Shown here in pieces: positions 37,437-46,715 of a DNA stretch of 64,000 nucleotides (position 1 is the stretch's first letter; each line of letters opens with the position of its first letter). The position numbers and the translations under genes were made by a program. The stretch is from NCBI GenBank assembly GCA_964194625.1, contig CAXMNC010000202.1:6162-70161 (forward strand), read 5' to 3'. This DNA comes from SPGG2 sp964194625. Its GTDB lineage: Bacteria; Pseudomonadota; Gammaproteobacteria; Acidiferrobacterales; SPGG2. The notes under the pieces were generated by a model. It was not told the origin of the DNA and searched no databases. It saw only the letters and a list, made by a program, of their open reading frames with translations.

Positions 37437-38197
37437 TCTGTCCACATAGCCTCCCGGGCGTTTAGCCAACGTACAGCCGGGTGCATCTGTGTTCGTTCCA
37501 GGAATCGTTCCAGAAATTCCCAGCACCCTGGATCATGGTCCAGATGGTGGGTCAATAATCCCGTAGGTTCAGTTTCGTCGGCGCCACGCTCACGTCGCGC
37601 GTTGAGATGCGCCACCGTTTCGGCCAGTGCCTTATCCAGCCCGACAAAACGGCAGGTGCGACGCCAGTTGATAAGATCAATGTGACAATTCACCTGGCGC
37701 AGGCCCGGCACGGCTTCCGCCGCCGCGCGCGGCCGAAAGGTAGACAGGCCTATTAAACCAAGATTTGGTAACTCCGACAAAAGTGCTGTATCTATTCGGT
37801 TCCACGGCGGCACCAGGATAGGTAAGGCTCGGTCCGAGAAAAGCTTTGATAGCCGGTCGCGGCCGCCAGTTAGTTCGGCGATGACACGATCATGCGCACG
37901 GTATCGATCAAATTCGGTCGCTTTCGCACCGGCCGGGGCATGGTTACGGTGCGCATAGCCATGTTGCAACACGCTGACGTCCGGACAACCCTCAAGTGTT
38001 TGCGGCAGCGCCGGGCTCGCTTTCGTTGGAACCACGGCAAGCGCCACTGGGACGTCCATATCTACGCTAAGGCCCAGTAGACGATCGAGCGACGGCGTAC
38101 TATCCACCGCGTCGTCGTCGCGCCACCAGAAGGTGGCCATTCGGCTCGATTCGGCCCAACGGTCTAATTCGTTATCGAGTGCGGCCCAGCTGCACAT
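37433..38197 (-). CDS. Polysaccharide deacetylase-like protein
   Basis: 254 residues. WWRDDDAVDS (about 24-33) carries the aspartate pair of NodB-type carbohydrate esterases; VPVALAVVPTKA follows as the strand-loop. HGYAHRNHAP (about 80-90) gives the two metal-binding histidines, and LVPPWNRID (about 130) matches the RPPWG-like motif 3. The protein appears cytoplasmic, with no signal peptide. Its start overlaps the glycosyltransferase gene by 34 bases. It likely trims N-acetyl groups from a saccharide made by the neighbouring glycosyltransferases; the exact substrate is unknown. Confidence 0.75.
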   Translation of the reverse strand: MCSWAALDNELDRWAESSRMATFWWRDDDAVDSTPSLDRLLGLSVDMDVPVALAVVPTKASPALPQTLEGCPDVSVLQHGYAHRNHAPAGAKATEFDRYRAHDRVIAELTGGRDRLSKLFSDRALPILVPPWNRIDTALLSELPNLGLIGLSTFRPRAAAEAVPGLRQVNCHIDLINWRRTCRFVGLDKALAETVAHLNARRERGADETEPTGLLTHHLDHDPGCWEFLERFLERTQMHPAVRWLNAREAMWTE

Positions 38198-39345
38198 AAC
38201 AAAACATCTCCGAAAAAATGGTTTTTCACAAGCCGTGCCGTAGTTAACGCCCCGCTCATATCGATTGTCGACAATTGGCGGGCAGGGGCGCTGTTGGCAG
38301 CATCGATCGCTTGCGCGAGTCGTGCGGGTGTTAGCGCATCGTCGGTCACGACCTCGATTAGACCATGCAATGCCAACATACGTGCGCGCACGGCTTGTTC
38401 TTGTTCTCGTTCGTCTGCATAGGGCACGATGACCGCGCGTGCGCCGGCAGCAAGAACCTCTAGCATCGTATTGTAACCACCTTGGGAAACAGAAACTGCG
38501 CAGTTTCTAAGCAGTACGGGGAAGTCAGTACGATTCCGTTCAACCACCAGGCCGGTATCGGCCTGTGCCTTTAAATTTGCAAATCGTTGCGGCGAAAGAT
38601 TGGGACCGACCAAGATGCGCCAAGGTGCCTTTGCTAACACGGAAAGTGGCCGGGCCTCGATCGCAGTACGCAAGACATGCTCGCCGAAGGCACCGCCGCC
38701 TGCCGACACAATGACCTCAGCGCTACCAAGGTCGCTTGTTGGTTTTGGAGCATCACGCGCCTTGACGTATCCCGTGTAACGTAGTTTGTGCTCGATTTGA
38801 TGTGCGAGCGGAAAGGTGGTGTCGAATGGCACAAACTTTGGGTCACTGTGCACAAGCACAAGATCAAAATAGCGATCGACTAAATCGACAATCTCCTCAT
38901 TGCGACCAGGCCTACGCTTTGCCTCCAGTACGTCTCGTACCGAGCAGACGACGCGCGGGCGTGGCCGCCGCTCATAAGCCGCCTCCAGCAAAGGCAACAA
39001 CTCAAACCGCAATAGGCCTCGACCAAATGGAAATGTCTCGATCAGTAACACATCCGGCTGGCATCGTGCGAATGCTGTAAGCAGCACATCTCGCCGCCTG
39101 CTTTTCCAACCATCATCCACCGGCCACCCTTCTTCATCGACTAATGTCTGGTAGTGCATATCATCCGCGCGTACAGCCGGAAGTTGTACGAACGTCTCAC
39201 AGCCGGGATCCAAGCCCGGAATGGGTAGCCCACCAGATACGTAAATCACATCAACACCAAGCTTGCGCAGCGCACGGCTAATAGCTGCAACTCGCCACTG
39301 GTGGCCGGTACCCATCAGGTGCTGCACGTAACACATGACCTTCAT
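38164..39345 (-). CDS. MurG-like (GT28-type) glycosyltransferase
   Basis: 393 residues of a GT-B glycosyltransferase. The N-terminal glycine-rich loop is in VQHLMGTGHQWRVAAISRAL, the domain-linker VIVSAGGGAFGEHVL is near 215, and the nucleotide-sugar site is in SQGGYNTMLEVLAAGARAVIVPYADEREQEQAVRA near 290-320, as in the family 28 C-terminal domain. It belongs to the same group as the protein at 42319-43542, with which it shares about the same layout. The start overlaps the phosphatase gene stop by four bases. Confidence 0.8.
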   Translation of the reverse strand: MKVMCYVQHLMGTGHQWRVAAISRALRKLGVDVIYVSGGLPIPGLDPGCETFVQLPAVRADDMHYQTLVDEEGWPVDDGWKSRRRDVLLTAFARCQPDVLLIETFPFGRGLLRFELLPLLEAAYERRPRPRVVCSVRDVLEAKRRPGRNEEIVDLVDRYFDLVLVHSDPKFVPFDTTFPLAHQIEHKLRYTGYVKARDAPKPTSDLGSAEVIVSAGGGAFGEHVLRTAIEARPLSVLAKAPWRILVGPNLSPQRFANLKAQADTGLVVERNRTDFPVLLRNCAVSVSQGGYNTMLEVLAAGARAVIVPYADEREQEQAVRARMLALHGLIEVVTDDALTPARLAQAIDAANSAPARQLSTIDMSGALTTARLVKNHFFGDVLLCAAGPHSITN

Positions 39346-39932
39346 TGCTGCACCAACCGGATGTTATATCGCTCCAGACTAAGTTTTCCGTTGCCGGACA
39401 GCCCAAACAGGTGAGCCCTGTCCCACTTCAAACGATGTATGGACTTTTCAGCCATGTCCCAACCGGTCGCAAGTGCCAGGGCAGCGCGTATCACTCCCTT
39501 GTGGGTTACCGCGATAACCGCGTGTCCAGTTTCCCGGACATCACCGACCCAATCTTGCAAACGTAGCTGCACCATTCTCGGGCTTTCCCCCTGGGGCGGC
39601 CGAAAATCCAGACCGCGAGCCTCATTCTCGGCCATATCAGCCCCATTCGCCGATCGCAACTCGGCTAATGTATGGCCCTCCCATGTACCCCAATTCATTT
39701 CGGTCAATCGCGGCTCTGCCTGCACACTCGACGCGCCCAGTAGTTTTGCCGTTCCCATAGCCCGAGACAACGGACTAGCTGTCCATTGATAGTCACGGAA
39801 TTCTGCCGGTAGCGACCAAGTCGATACTTCCGCGCGCCCAGCGTCGCTCAATTCGATATCGGCCTGACCTTGAATCCGACCCTCCGCATTCCAAACCGTC
39901 GGGCCATGGCGAATAAACAGCAACGGAATCAT
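39342..39932 (-). CDS. Histidine phosphatase family protein (phosphoglycerate mutase-like)
   Basis: 196 residues with the phosphohistidine motif FIRHGPTVWNAEGRIQGQ (His9), followed by LSDAGRAEV, SPLSRAMGTAKLLG, the acid residue in EMNWGTWEGHTL and the second histidine in VTHKGVIRAAL (about 143). Such phosphatases dephosphorylate sugar phosphates, cobamide or nucleotide-sugar precursors. In a glycosyltransferase operon a sugar-phosphate role is likely. Start and stop overlap neighbouring genes by four bases each. Confidence 0.85.
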   Translation of the reverse strand: MIPLLFIRHGPTVWNAEGRIQGQADIELSDAGRAEVSTWSLPAEFRDYQWTASPLSRAMGTAKLLGASSVQAEPRLTEMNWGTWEGHTLAELRSANGADMAENEARGLDFRPPQGESPRMVQLRLQDWVGDVRETGHAVIAVTHKGVIRAALALATGWDMAEKSIHRLKWDRAHLFGLSGNGKLSLERYNIRLVQQ

Positions 39933-41068
39933 GGTCTACACAGGCTTTGGATGACTCGATTTATGGTCTCGGTCGCGCTCGTCAAACCATGCGCGCGCGC
40001 GGCGAGATCCCGTGCCGCTAGACCCATCTGTCGAATCCTTGCTGGATCTTGCAAAAGCGAACCCAAGGCGCTGGCAAATGCCCGTACATCACTCGGCGGG
40101 ACAATCACACCGCTTTGATCATGACGGACAATATCGGCAACCCCCACCGTATGCCCCACCACCGCCGCCATCCCGGCCGCCTGTGATTCCAACAGCGCCA
40201 TGCCAAACGCCTCGTTGACGGCTGGCCAAACAAAAATGTCAGCCGCAGCATAAAATGGCAACAACGACTCCGGCGACTGCAACCCGGCAAATACGACACG
40301 ATCCCCGGATTCCCTGAAGGCGGCTTCTACCGCTAGGCGCGCATCGCCGTCCCCTACAATGAGTAAGCGCCACGGTCGATCGGCAAGCTCCCTTAGTGCC
40401 ACGCCAAGCATTTGATAGGAGGCTAGCTTGTCACCTTCGCGCATCATCGCTACTGCCAACAACCACGGGACCTCAGAATCCAAATCGAACCTTTGTGCTA
40501 GCGCGCGTCGGCACTCGCCACGATCACCGTTGACGGCATAACGTGACGTGTCTACGAAAGGGCCGAGATGCACTAATTGCTTAGGATCCTTGAGTAGTGG
40601 ACGTACACAGTCAATATCTTTGGAATTAAGAGCAAGCACGGCATCGGCATGAGCAATGGCATGGCCCACCGCATCATGACCTATGCGCCACGGCCCGCCG
40701 GATTGTTTCGGTGCATAACAAGTCTCCGCCACAACATAAGGGATACCGAGCCCCTGGCTCACCCTTGGACCCAGCCAATCGGGCGCCTTATGGTAAAGAT
40801 GGTAGGTAAACCACATGGCAGGACGATGTGTCGGCGGCTCCATTCTGTAACGCCGCAATAGCCGATCAGCGAGGCGTGTGCCGATACGACATAAGCGCTG
40901 CTGCCGGCAGCTATCACCCTTCCCCTCCCAAGTACGAAAGCGGGAAGCTAGGTGCACATCGTGACCGGCTTCGACCAAGACCCGCTTGAATAGACGCGCT
41001 ATCTCCCGGTCGCCGGAAGGCACCGAATCCATCGGTGGTTTCATCGGCGCATAATAGGCGATCTTCAC
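39929..41068 (-). CDS. GT4-family glycosyltransferase
   Basis: 379 residues, GT-B fold. The N-terminus KIAYYAPMKPPMDSVPSGDREIARLFKRVL resembles GT4 acceptor domains. The C-terminal half has WLLAVAMMREGDKLASYQML, LLIVGDGDARLAVEAAF, then the donor-binding E-x7-E region in PAVNEAFGMALLESQAAGMAAVVG (about 290-315). It transfers a sugar from a nucleotide donor in the cytoplasm. Coupled on both sides by four-base overlaps. Confidence 0.85.
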   Translation of the reverse strand: MKIAYYAPMKPPMDSVPSGDREIARLFKRVLVEAGHDVHLASRFRTWEGKGDSCRQQRLCRIGTRLADRLLRRYRMEPPTHRPAMWFTYHLYHKAPDWLGPRVSQGLGIPYVVAETCYAPKQSGGPWRIGHDAVGHAIAHADAVLALNSKDIDCVRPLLKDPKQLVHLGPFVDTSRYAVNGDRGECRRALAQRFDLDSEVPWLLAVAMMREGDKLASYQMLGVALRELADRPWRLLIVGDGDARLAVEAAFRESGDRVVFAGLQSPESLLPFYAAADIFVWPAVNEAFGMALLESQAAGMAAVVGHTVGVADIVRHDQSGVIVPPSDVRAFASALGSLLQDPARIRQMGLAARDLAARAHGLTSATETINRVIQSLCRP

Positions 41069-42309
41069 GACTCTGAGCCTTGTAGCGAAAGTTGAAACTT
41101 GGCTACCAATCGACCCGCGTTACCTTCAAAGGAAAAATGTTCGCGCACGCGTCGATATCCGGCAGCGCCCAGTTGCACACGCGTACTAGGTTCTACGATC
41201 AACCGCTCCAGCGCGTCACACAGTGCCCTCGAATCCCCCTCCGAAACAAGTAGACCGGTTTGACCATGGTCGATAAGTTCCGGTATGGCGGAAACCCGGG
41301 TAGCAACACAAGCCAAGCCTTGGCTCTGCGCCTCCACGAGTACGTTTGGCAGTCCGTCTCGATCACCATCACGCGCAACCCGGCACGCCAAGGCAAATAT
41401 GTCAGCCTTGCCATATTGCCGTAGTACTTCATCGTGGGGTTGTGGTCCCAACCACGAGATCCTGTCTTCAAGACCACTGGCTTTGGCTTGTGCCATTAGC
41501 CGTGGCAGCAACGGCCCGCCGCCGACATGCACAAAACGCCAGTTCAGTTCGGCCGGCAGCGCCGCCAACGCCGCGAGTAAATCAGCATAACCCTTTTTTT
41601 CGACGGTGCGACCGACTGACAAAATCGTCACCGACTTGCCGTTAGTAAGGCCGTCGTACCGGGAACATTGTCGATCGGGCGTTGGAAAGCGTTTGAAATC
41701 TACACCGTGATAAAGGAGTTCCACCTGTTCTGCCGCCGGTGCTAACTTACAAAGATGGTCACGATTGACAGACGTACAAGTCACCACCCAATGACACTCT
41801 GCTAGTTTCTCGCGCTTCTCCCAATCTGGGCTTGTCCAAATATCTCGTGCATGGGCAGAGCAACTCCAACGCAGGCCGCTTATTAGACTTGCGTAACGCA
41901 CCACCGATGCGGGCGTATGTAGAAAATGAGCATGAAGATGTCCTACCTCACCCGGCAGTTCTCGCGCCAGCACCAGCGCTTGTCCGAATCGCCGCACCCG
42001 ATTAGGCGTTGGATCACGCCGCAGGTCGCGCAACCAAGCCCGCAACGCTCTGCGATATCCGGGGTAGCATCTGGCCGCGCGCCAACCCCGCCAAACACGG
42101 CGCGGTTGTCGATAGAGATACTCAGGCAAGTAGTTGACCGGCGCCCTAATCTCGCGATGCAGCGGGTGCACCGACCGGTCTGTCGGGTTACGAAGGGAAA
42201 TGATGCGAATATCTAACGCATGCGCCTCCAGAGCGCGAATCTCCTGCGCAATGAAGGCCTCGGATAATCGCGGATAACCCTTAACTACGAAAGCGACAGC
42301 ACGACGCAC
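41065..42309 (-). CDS. GT4-family glycosyltransferase (colanic-acid WcaL-like)
   Basis: 414 residues with the N-terminal signature KGYPRLSEAFIAQEIRALEAHALDIRIISL, common in WcaL/exopolysaccharide glycosyltransferases. HLHAHFLHTPASVVRYASLI is near 130, SVGRTVEKKGYADLLAAL near 235, and the donor motif DGLPNVLVEAQSQGLACVATRVSAIPELI near 325. The start is a GTG ten bases after the upstream stop, with only a weak ribosome site. Probably adds one sugar to a lipid-linked or soluble glycan in the pathway encoded by this operon. Confidence 0.85.
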   Translation of the reverse strand: MRRAVAFVVKGYPRLSEAFIAQEIRALEAHALDIRIISLRNPTDRSVHPLHREIRAPVNYLPEYLYRQPRRVWRGWRAARCYPGYRRALRAWLRDLRRDPTPNRVRRFGQALVLARELPGEVGHLHAHFLHTPASVVRYASLISGLRWSCSAHARDIWTSPDWEKREKLAECHWVVTCTSVNRDHLCKLAPAAEQVELLYHGVDFKRFPTPDRQCSRYDGLTNGKSVTILSVGRTVEKKGYADLLAALAALPAELNWRFVHVGGGPLLPRLMAQAKASGLEDRISWLGPQPHDEVLRQYGKADIFALACRVARDGDRDGLPNVLVEAQSQGLACVATRVSAIPELIDHGQTGLLVSEGDSRALCDALERLIVEPSTRVQLGAAGYRRVREHFSFEGNAGRLVAKFQLSLQGSES

Positions 42310-42318
42310 AGCTGCACA

Positions 42319-43542
42319 CTAAAGCCCCTGGGTGGCGACGCTGACCTCGTTTGCGAACATATCGGGCGCCCACACGTCTACCATCCGGTAAATGTTATCA
42401 AGCCCATCGAGCAGTCCCGGCACGACGACGGTTGATGGGCGGTTTTGATGTGGCAACTCACGTAGCGCACGGGCCATGCGACGAGCATTGCGACCATACT
42501 CATCGCTAAGCATCGTCACCAATCCCAGCTGCTGCGCTCGGCTCGCACGAATGTATTGTTCCATCCGCGGCTTTCGTCGGGGGACAATCAGCGCTGGTTT
42601 GTCCAACGAAAGAATCTCACAGAAGGTATTGTACCCACCCATGGCCACGACACCGGCCGCGTCTCTCATCAGATCTTCTACGTGCGTATCAAAAGTTATC
42701 GCTTTGACACGTTCGAGGCGCTCGACGCGTTTTTGGAAATTCTCACGCCGCCGCGGCGCCATAAAGGGCCCGAACACAAGCAAGGCCGAGTGCGGAATCT
42801 CGGGGTCTGCCTCGTACGCGCGCAATACCCAGTCAATAAGTGACTCACCATCACCCCCACCGCCGGTGGTCACCAACACATAGGGTTCATCGAACTGTGG
42901 CTTGGACATGGCGTCGGTGCCGTTCTCCGAGGGATTGCGTCTCAGATAACCGGTATAGGTGATTTTTGCGCGCACTGTCTCCGGCAAATCAATGCCCGCG
43001 AGGGGATTACAGATTTGCGGCAATCCGTATACCCAAATCTCATCGTACAGATCGCGCAGGGCTGGTATGGGCTGCTTACGTTCCCACTCACGAGCCAGCA
43101 ACACAGGATCGTCCATAACATCACGCAGCCCTAAGACGCACTGAGTACCGTTTTGCTTCAGCATTCGCAGGGTCTCGTGGATCTCACCGCGCAGACCAAG
43201 GGGTTCCTTATCCACCAGAAACAAGTCGGGATTAAACACCTTGGCAGTGTGCTGGATGATGGACGCGCGCATCTCCAAGACCTCGCCAATGTCGATATGG
43301 AGGCTCAAGGAGGAATATTCACCGTTGCGCAGCTTGATCACCCCGGGGATGCGAACAAAATCCACCCGGCTCCCGAAATCGAAGCTACCGATGATGGGCG
43401 ATCCGGAGAGGATTAGTACGGACAGCCCTTTACGTCGCGCCGCCAGCGATTGAGCGATAGCATGACACCGCCGTAAGTGCCCCAACCCAAACGTATCGTG
43501 GCTATAGATCAAAATCCGGGCATTTTTAGTGTTATTTCGCAT
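42319..43542 (-). CDS. MurG-like glycosyltransferase, first gene of the operon
   Basis: 407 residues. The N-terminus ARILIYSHDTFGLGHLRRCHAIAQSL is a feature of a group of GT28-like proteins often found in exopolysaccharide clusters. Then come VDFVRIPGVIKL and FLVDKEPLGLRGE, with VTTGGGGDGESLIDWVL near 235. The sugar-nucleotide site is MGGYNTFCEILSLDKPALIVPRRKPRMEQYIRA near 310-340. It is the most upstream gene of the minus-strand run, so the promoter should lie in 43543-43867. Confidence 0.8.
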   Translation of the reverse strand: MRNNTKNARILIYSHDTFGLGHLRRCHAIAQSLAARRKGLSVLILSGSPIIGSFDFGSRVDFVRIPGVIKLRNGEYSSLSLHIDIGEVLEMRASIIQHTAKVFNPDLFLVDKEPLGLRGEIHETLRMLKQNGTQCVLGLRDVMDDPVLLAREWERKQPIPALRDLYDEIWVYGLPQICNPLAGIDLPETVRAKITYTGYLRRNPSENGTDAMSKPQFDEPYVLVTTGGGGDGESLIDWVLRAYEADPEIPHSALLVFGPFMAPRRRENFQKRVERLERVKAITFDTHVEDLMRDAAGVVAMGGYNTFCEILSLDKPALIVPRRKPRMEQYIRASRAQQLGLVTMLSDEYGRNARRMARALRELPHQNRPSTVVVPGLLDGLDNIYRMVDVWAPDMFANEVSVATQGL

Positions 43543-43867
43543 ATCCCGGTATCCTCCTGTGGGGACAGACGATCAAATATACCCGACGGTTGCAAAAAAG
43601 TCTCCGACAGATCACGATTGCTCCGCGCTAAGCCCATGCTTCTAGGGCCTCGTTCAAACCCGGAACGGTCTGCGCCCGATGGGGATACATCCTCCATGCT
43701 GTCGATCGAGGTGTGCTGCCTGGCCACGTGGTTGTCGCAGGCTACGTTCGCTCGGCCACTACTAAATGGTGTGGCCAAATTCAGGTTGATAGCGGTCAAA
43801 ACGTGGAAATAGCGTAGCCAGCGATTAGAATCTCAGGTTTTCAATCTATTCAGACACAGAAATCACA
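43543..43867. other. Intergenic region with divergent promoters for the glycan/importer operon and the dehydrogenase operon
   Basis: 325 bases without a supported gene. A 96-codon minus-strand frame overlapping the glycosyltransferase start (43509-43799) has no recognisable motif and no ribosome site. I see no clear operator or RNA structure. Confidence 0.4.
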
Positions 43868-44830
43868 ATGAAGGCCGCTCAAATTGTTGCGCCGCGTCGG
43901 TTCGAGATCGTCGACGTGGACCATCCTGATATCAAACGGGAAAAGGCAGGAAGCGTTCTAATTAAGACATACCGCAGTGCGCTGTGCGGCAGCGACATGC
44001 CACCGTTTGTGCAAGATCGGCCCGCGGCCGACTATCCCTTATTGGCAGGCCTGTCGATACATGAATGCATAGGCACCGTCGCCGAAACGAATTCGGGGCG
44101 TTTCAAAGAAGGTGATGAGGTCCTGTCTATCCCGCGCGACCGAAATGGGCTTGCCGAGTATTTCATTTCTAGCGAAGACCTGACGGTTGCCTTACCGGAC
44201 GTGGAAAGCAAGGATCAAATGGTGATGGCACAGCCGCTCGGTACCGTTATCTGGGCCTGTCGCAAACTGGGCAATCTGATCAACCGCGATGTTGTGTTAG
44301 TTGGACAGGGGCCGATGGGGCTGTTAATGGCAAGCATGCTAAGCAATCTCGGCGCAAAGACGATTGTCGCCGCTGATCTTGTAGAGTATCGGTTGCAGGT
44401 AGCGAACAAAATGGGAGCGACGCATACCGTGAACGTGGCCAGCACAGATTTGACGGCTGCGGTGGAAGAGATCACTGATGGGCGCATGGCCGATCTTGTT
44501 GTGGAGATCGTTGGGCACCAGACGGAAACGATCAATACCTGTCTACGCCTGGTTAAGCGCCACGGTACTGTGCTTGCCTTTGGTGTACCGGACCACAAGA
44601 TCTATGACTTTCGGTACAGTGATTTCTTTCGCAAGAACGCAACTTTCATCGGATCAGTGGGGCTAGATATGCAAAACGACGTACCGCTGGCTATGGATAT
44701 GCTCAGACAAGGCCGAATAGATGTTTCGCCTATGATCACTCACCATCTACCGTTCACAGACGCACAGCTCGGGTTTGAATTATCACTCCACAAAAAGGAT
44801 GGAGCGATTAAGGTTATTTTTGACTATTAG
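43868..44830 (+). CDS. Zinc-binding MDR-family dehydrogenase
   Basis: 320 residues. The catalytic-zinc region is SALCGSDMP (Cys at about 37) and LSIHECIG (His-Glu, in place of the usual GHE). The Rossmann motif is VLVGQGPMGLLMASML (about 140-155) and the acidic strand end is VAADLVEYRL. The four-cysteine structural zinc lobe of alcohol dehydrogenases is missing and the protein is short, as in polyol/threonine dehydrogenase-like relatives. It is followed after 48 bases by an aminotransferase, suggesting an alcohol-to-ketone-to-amine sequence. Confidence 0.8.
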   Translation: MKAAQIVAPRRFEIVDVDHPDIKREKAGSVLIKTYRSALCGSDMPPFVQDRPAADYPLLAGLSIHECIGTVAETNSGRFKEGDEVLSIPRDRNGLAEYFISSEDLTVALPDVESKDQMVMAQPLGTVIWACRKLGNLINRDVVLVGQGPMGLLMASMLSNLGAKTIVAADLVEYRLQVANKMGATHTVNVASTDLTAAVEEITDGRMADLVVEIVGHQTETINTCLRLVKRHGTVLAFGVPDHKIYDFRYSDFFRKNATFIGSVGLDMQNDVPLAMDMLRQGRIDVSPMITHHLPFTDAQLGFELSLHKKDGAIKVIFDY

Positions 44831-44878
44831 TGGGAACTATTTTCCTAACCTGATGACTATTAACCTAGAATACTCACA

Positions 44879-46021
44879 ATGAAACCACGTTTATTCACGC
44901 CGGGTCCTACAGAAATTCCACAACGCGTCATCACGGCTATGACTGCGCGCATGCCGCATCTAAGAAGCGCCGGATTCAGGACCATATTCCGGGATGTATC
45001 AGAAAAACTTAAGGCGTTTTTTAAGACCAAGCATGAGGTGCTGATCCTCACTGCATCCGGTACCGGCTCGATGGAAGCGGCGCTCATAAACTTTATGCGT
45101 CAAGGTGATAAGGTTATCAGTATCGAGGGTGGAAAATTCGGCAGGATATGGACCGACATCGCGCGCACCTACGGGCTGAACATCGTTAGGCTTGAGGTGC
45201 CGTGGGGTGACACGCCTACCACAGATCAGGTCAGACAGATCGTCGCCCAACACTCGGATGCGGCTGCCGTCTTGGTTACCCATAGCGAAACTTCCACCGG
45301 CACGGCGTTTGATGTGAAAGGCATTGCCGAGGTAGTCCACCAACAAAGTGATGCGCTTGTGATTGTGGACGGTATAAGCTCGATCGGAGTTCTGCCGTTT
45401 TACAAAGATGATTGGAATATCGACGTTTGCGTAGCTGGTTCACAGAAAGGTGCCATGATCCCTCCCGGCCTCTCGTTTATGGCGGTTAATGAGCGTAGCT
45501 GGCAGAGGGCGGAGGCTAGTGACTTCCCGAAATATTACTTTAGTTGTCTCAAGGCAAGGGAATCCCTTGAAAACGACGACACGCCATTCACGTCGGCGAT
45601 CTCTCTGATCATAGGATTACGCGAATCATTGGGCCTGATGTTAGAGCGGGGCATGGAATATCACTGGGAAGAATATGCGCGATTGGCGCACTCAATGCGC
45701 GCTGGCGCGCAGGCGATTGGACTGGAACTATTCTCAAAACGACCAGCGGATTCAGTGACGGCCATCAAGGTTCCACCAGAAATCGACGGGCGACGGCTCA
45801 TAGACTGTATGCGCGACAAATATGGCGTTGACGTGGCCGGCGGACAGGATCATTTGAAAGGAAAGATCTTTCGTGTTGCACAGATGGGTTACTGTGATCA
45901 TCTAGATATGGTTGGCTTTGCTTCGGCCATGGAGTTCGCGTTACGAGACTGTGGTTGGCAGTTCGAACTGGGAATGGCGGTTGCAGCCATGCAAGGTGCT
46001 TACACCTCACAGCACGCGTAG
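44879..46021 (+). CDS. Class V aminotransferase (alanine--glyoxylate / serine--pyruvate type)
   Basis: 380 residues. It opens with LFTPGPTEIP, a hallmark of the AGXT/SPT/phosphonate-transaminase group. LTASGTGSMEAAL follows as the cofactor phosphate loop (about 55), then HSETSTGTAFD and the aspartate in IVDGISSIG (about 162). The PLP lysine is in AGSQKGAMIPPGL (about 188) and the carboxylate-binding arginine in KIFRVAQMGYC near 330. The amino donor and acceptor cannot be read. It is co-directional with the dehydrogenase before and the methyltransferase 17 bases after. Confidence 0.88.
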   Translation: MKPRLFTPGPTEIPQRVITAMTARMPHLRSAGFRTIFRDVSEKLKAFFKTKHEVLILTASGTGSMEAALINFMRQGDKVISIEGGKFGRIWTDIARTYGLNIVRLEVPWGDTPTTDQVRQIVAQHSDAAAVLVTHSETSTGTAFDVKGIAEVVHQQSDALVIVDGISSIGVLPFYKDDWNIDVCVAGSQKGAMIPPGLSFMAVNERSWQRAEASDFPKYYFSCLKARESLENDDTPFTSAISLIIGLRESLGLMLERGMEYHWEEYARLAHSMRAGAQAIGLELFSKRPADSVTAIKVPPEIDGRRLIDCMRDKYGVDVAGGQDHLKGKIFRVAQMGYCDHLDMVGFASAMEFALRDCGWQFELGMAVAAMQGAYTSQHA

Positions 46022-46038
46022 CGAAAAGCGCACCGAGC

Positions 46039-46698
46039 ATGGGTAAGCCCACGTGCAACATATGTGACGGACACAGTTTCGAACTGGGACCGAATGAGCG
46101 GAAAGCGAGCACTGGGGAACTGCCCCGATGTAGCAATTGTCGATCCCTGGAGAGGCACCGACAACTTCGTCAAGTCTATGCTCAATTACCGGCCAATTAT
46201 CTGGCCAGCCTAGAAGTTCTACAGTTGAGCCCCGACATCGGCGTAGACCCGAGCTGGTTCAAGTCCTATGAGGTATCAGTGTTTGGCGGTGAAAACTCGC
46301 TAGATCTGGAAGCTATCAATCGTCCGGACGCTCGTTATGATCTTGTGATCTGCAACCACGTTCTCGAACATGTGGCGGATGACCGCCAAGGTTTGCGAGA
46401 ATTGATGCGGGTTGTTCGCCCACAAGGACTCTTGCAGATCACGGTACCCTCACCCTATACACGAGCAAAGACCGTAGATTGGGGTTATGCCAAACCAGAA
46501 GCCCACGGTCATTACCGCGGCTATGGCAAGGACTTCATCCATCTCTTTCGAGAGGCCCGCCCAGACGTTGCGCCGATTCAAATCGAAGCTATCGATGAGG
46601 TCACGGGCGCAGGCGGCTATGTTTACTTCTGGGCACCGGACCAAGGATTGAACGATAGAATTCAAGCTTGGATTTCGAACCCCACTGTCACCGGTTAG
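46039..46698 (+). CDS. SAM-dependent methyltransferase with N-terminal zinc-ribbon-like segment
   Basis: 219 residues from the ATG at 46039, which follows the aminotransferase stop; a longer frame inside that gene is rejected. CNICDG and RCSNCRSLERHR (residues 5-40) form a CxxC...CxxC ribbon seen in a family of methyltransferases from surface-polysaccharide loci. The fold shows LEVLQLSPDIG, DARYDLVICNHVLEHVADDRQGLRELMRVVRPQGLLQITVP as the core strands, and WGYAKPEAHGHYRGYGKDF as the variable loop. The glycine-rich motif I is poorly conserved. Confidence 0.7.
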   Translation: MGKPTCNICDGHSFELGPNERKASTGELPRCSNCRSLERHRQLRQVYAQLPANYLASLEVLQLSPDIGVDPSWFKSYEVSVFGGENSLDLEAINRPDARYDLVICNHVLEHVADDRQGLRELMRVVRPQGLLQITVPSPYTRAKTVDWGYAKPEAHGHYRGYGKDFIHLFREARPDVAPIQIEAIDEVTGAGGYVYFWAPDQGLNDRIQAWISNPTVTG

Positions 46699-46715
46699 CG
46701 GGGCCGGGCAAGAGA

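Noticed and set aside
43509..43799. 96-codon minus-strand frame upstream of the glycosyltransferase operon
   Set aside because: Overlaps the first gene start, has no ribosome site and no family features.
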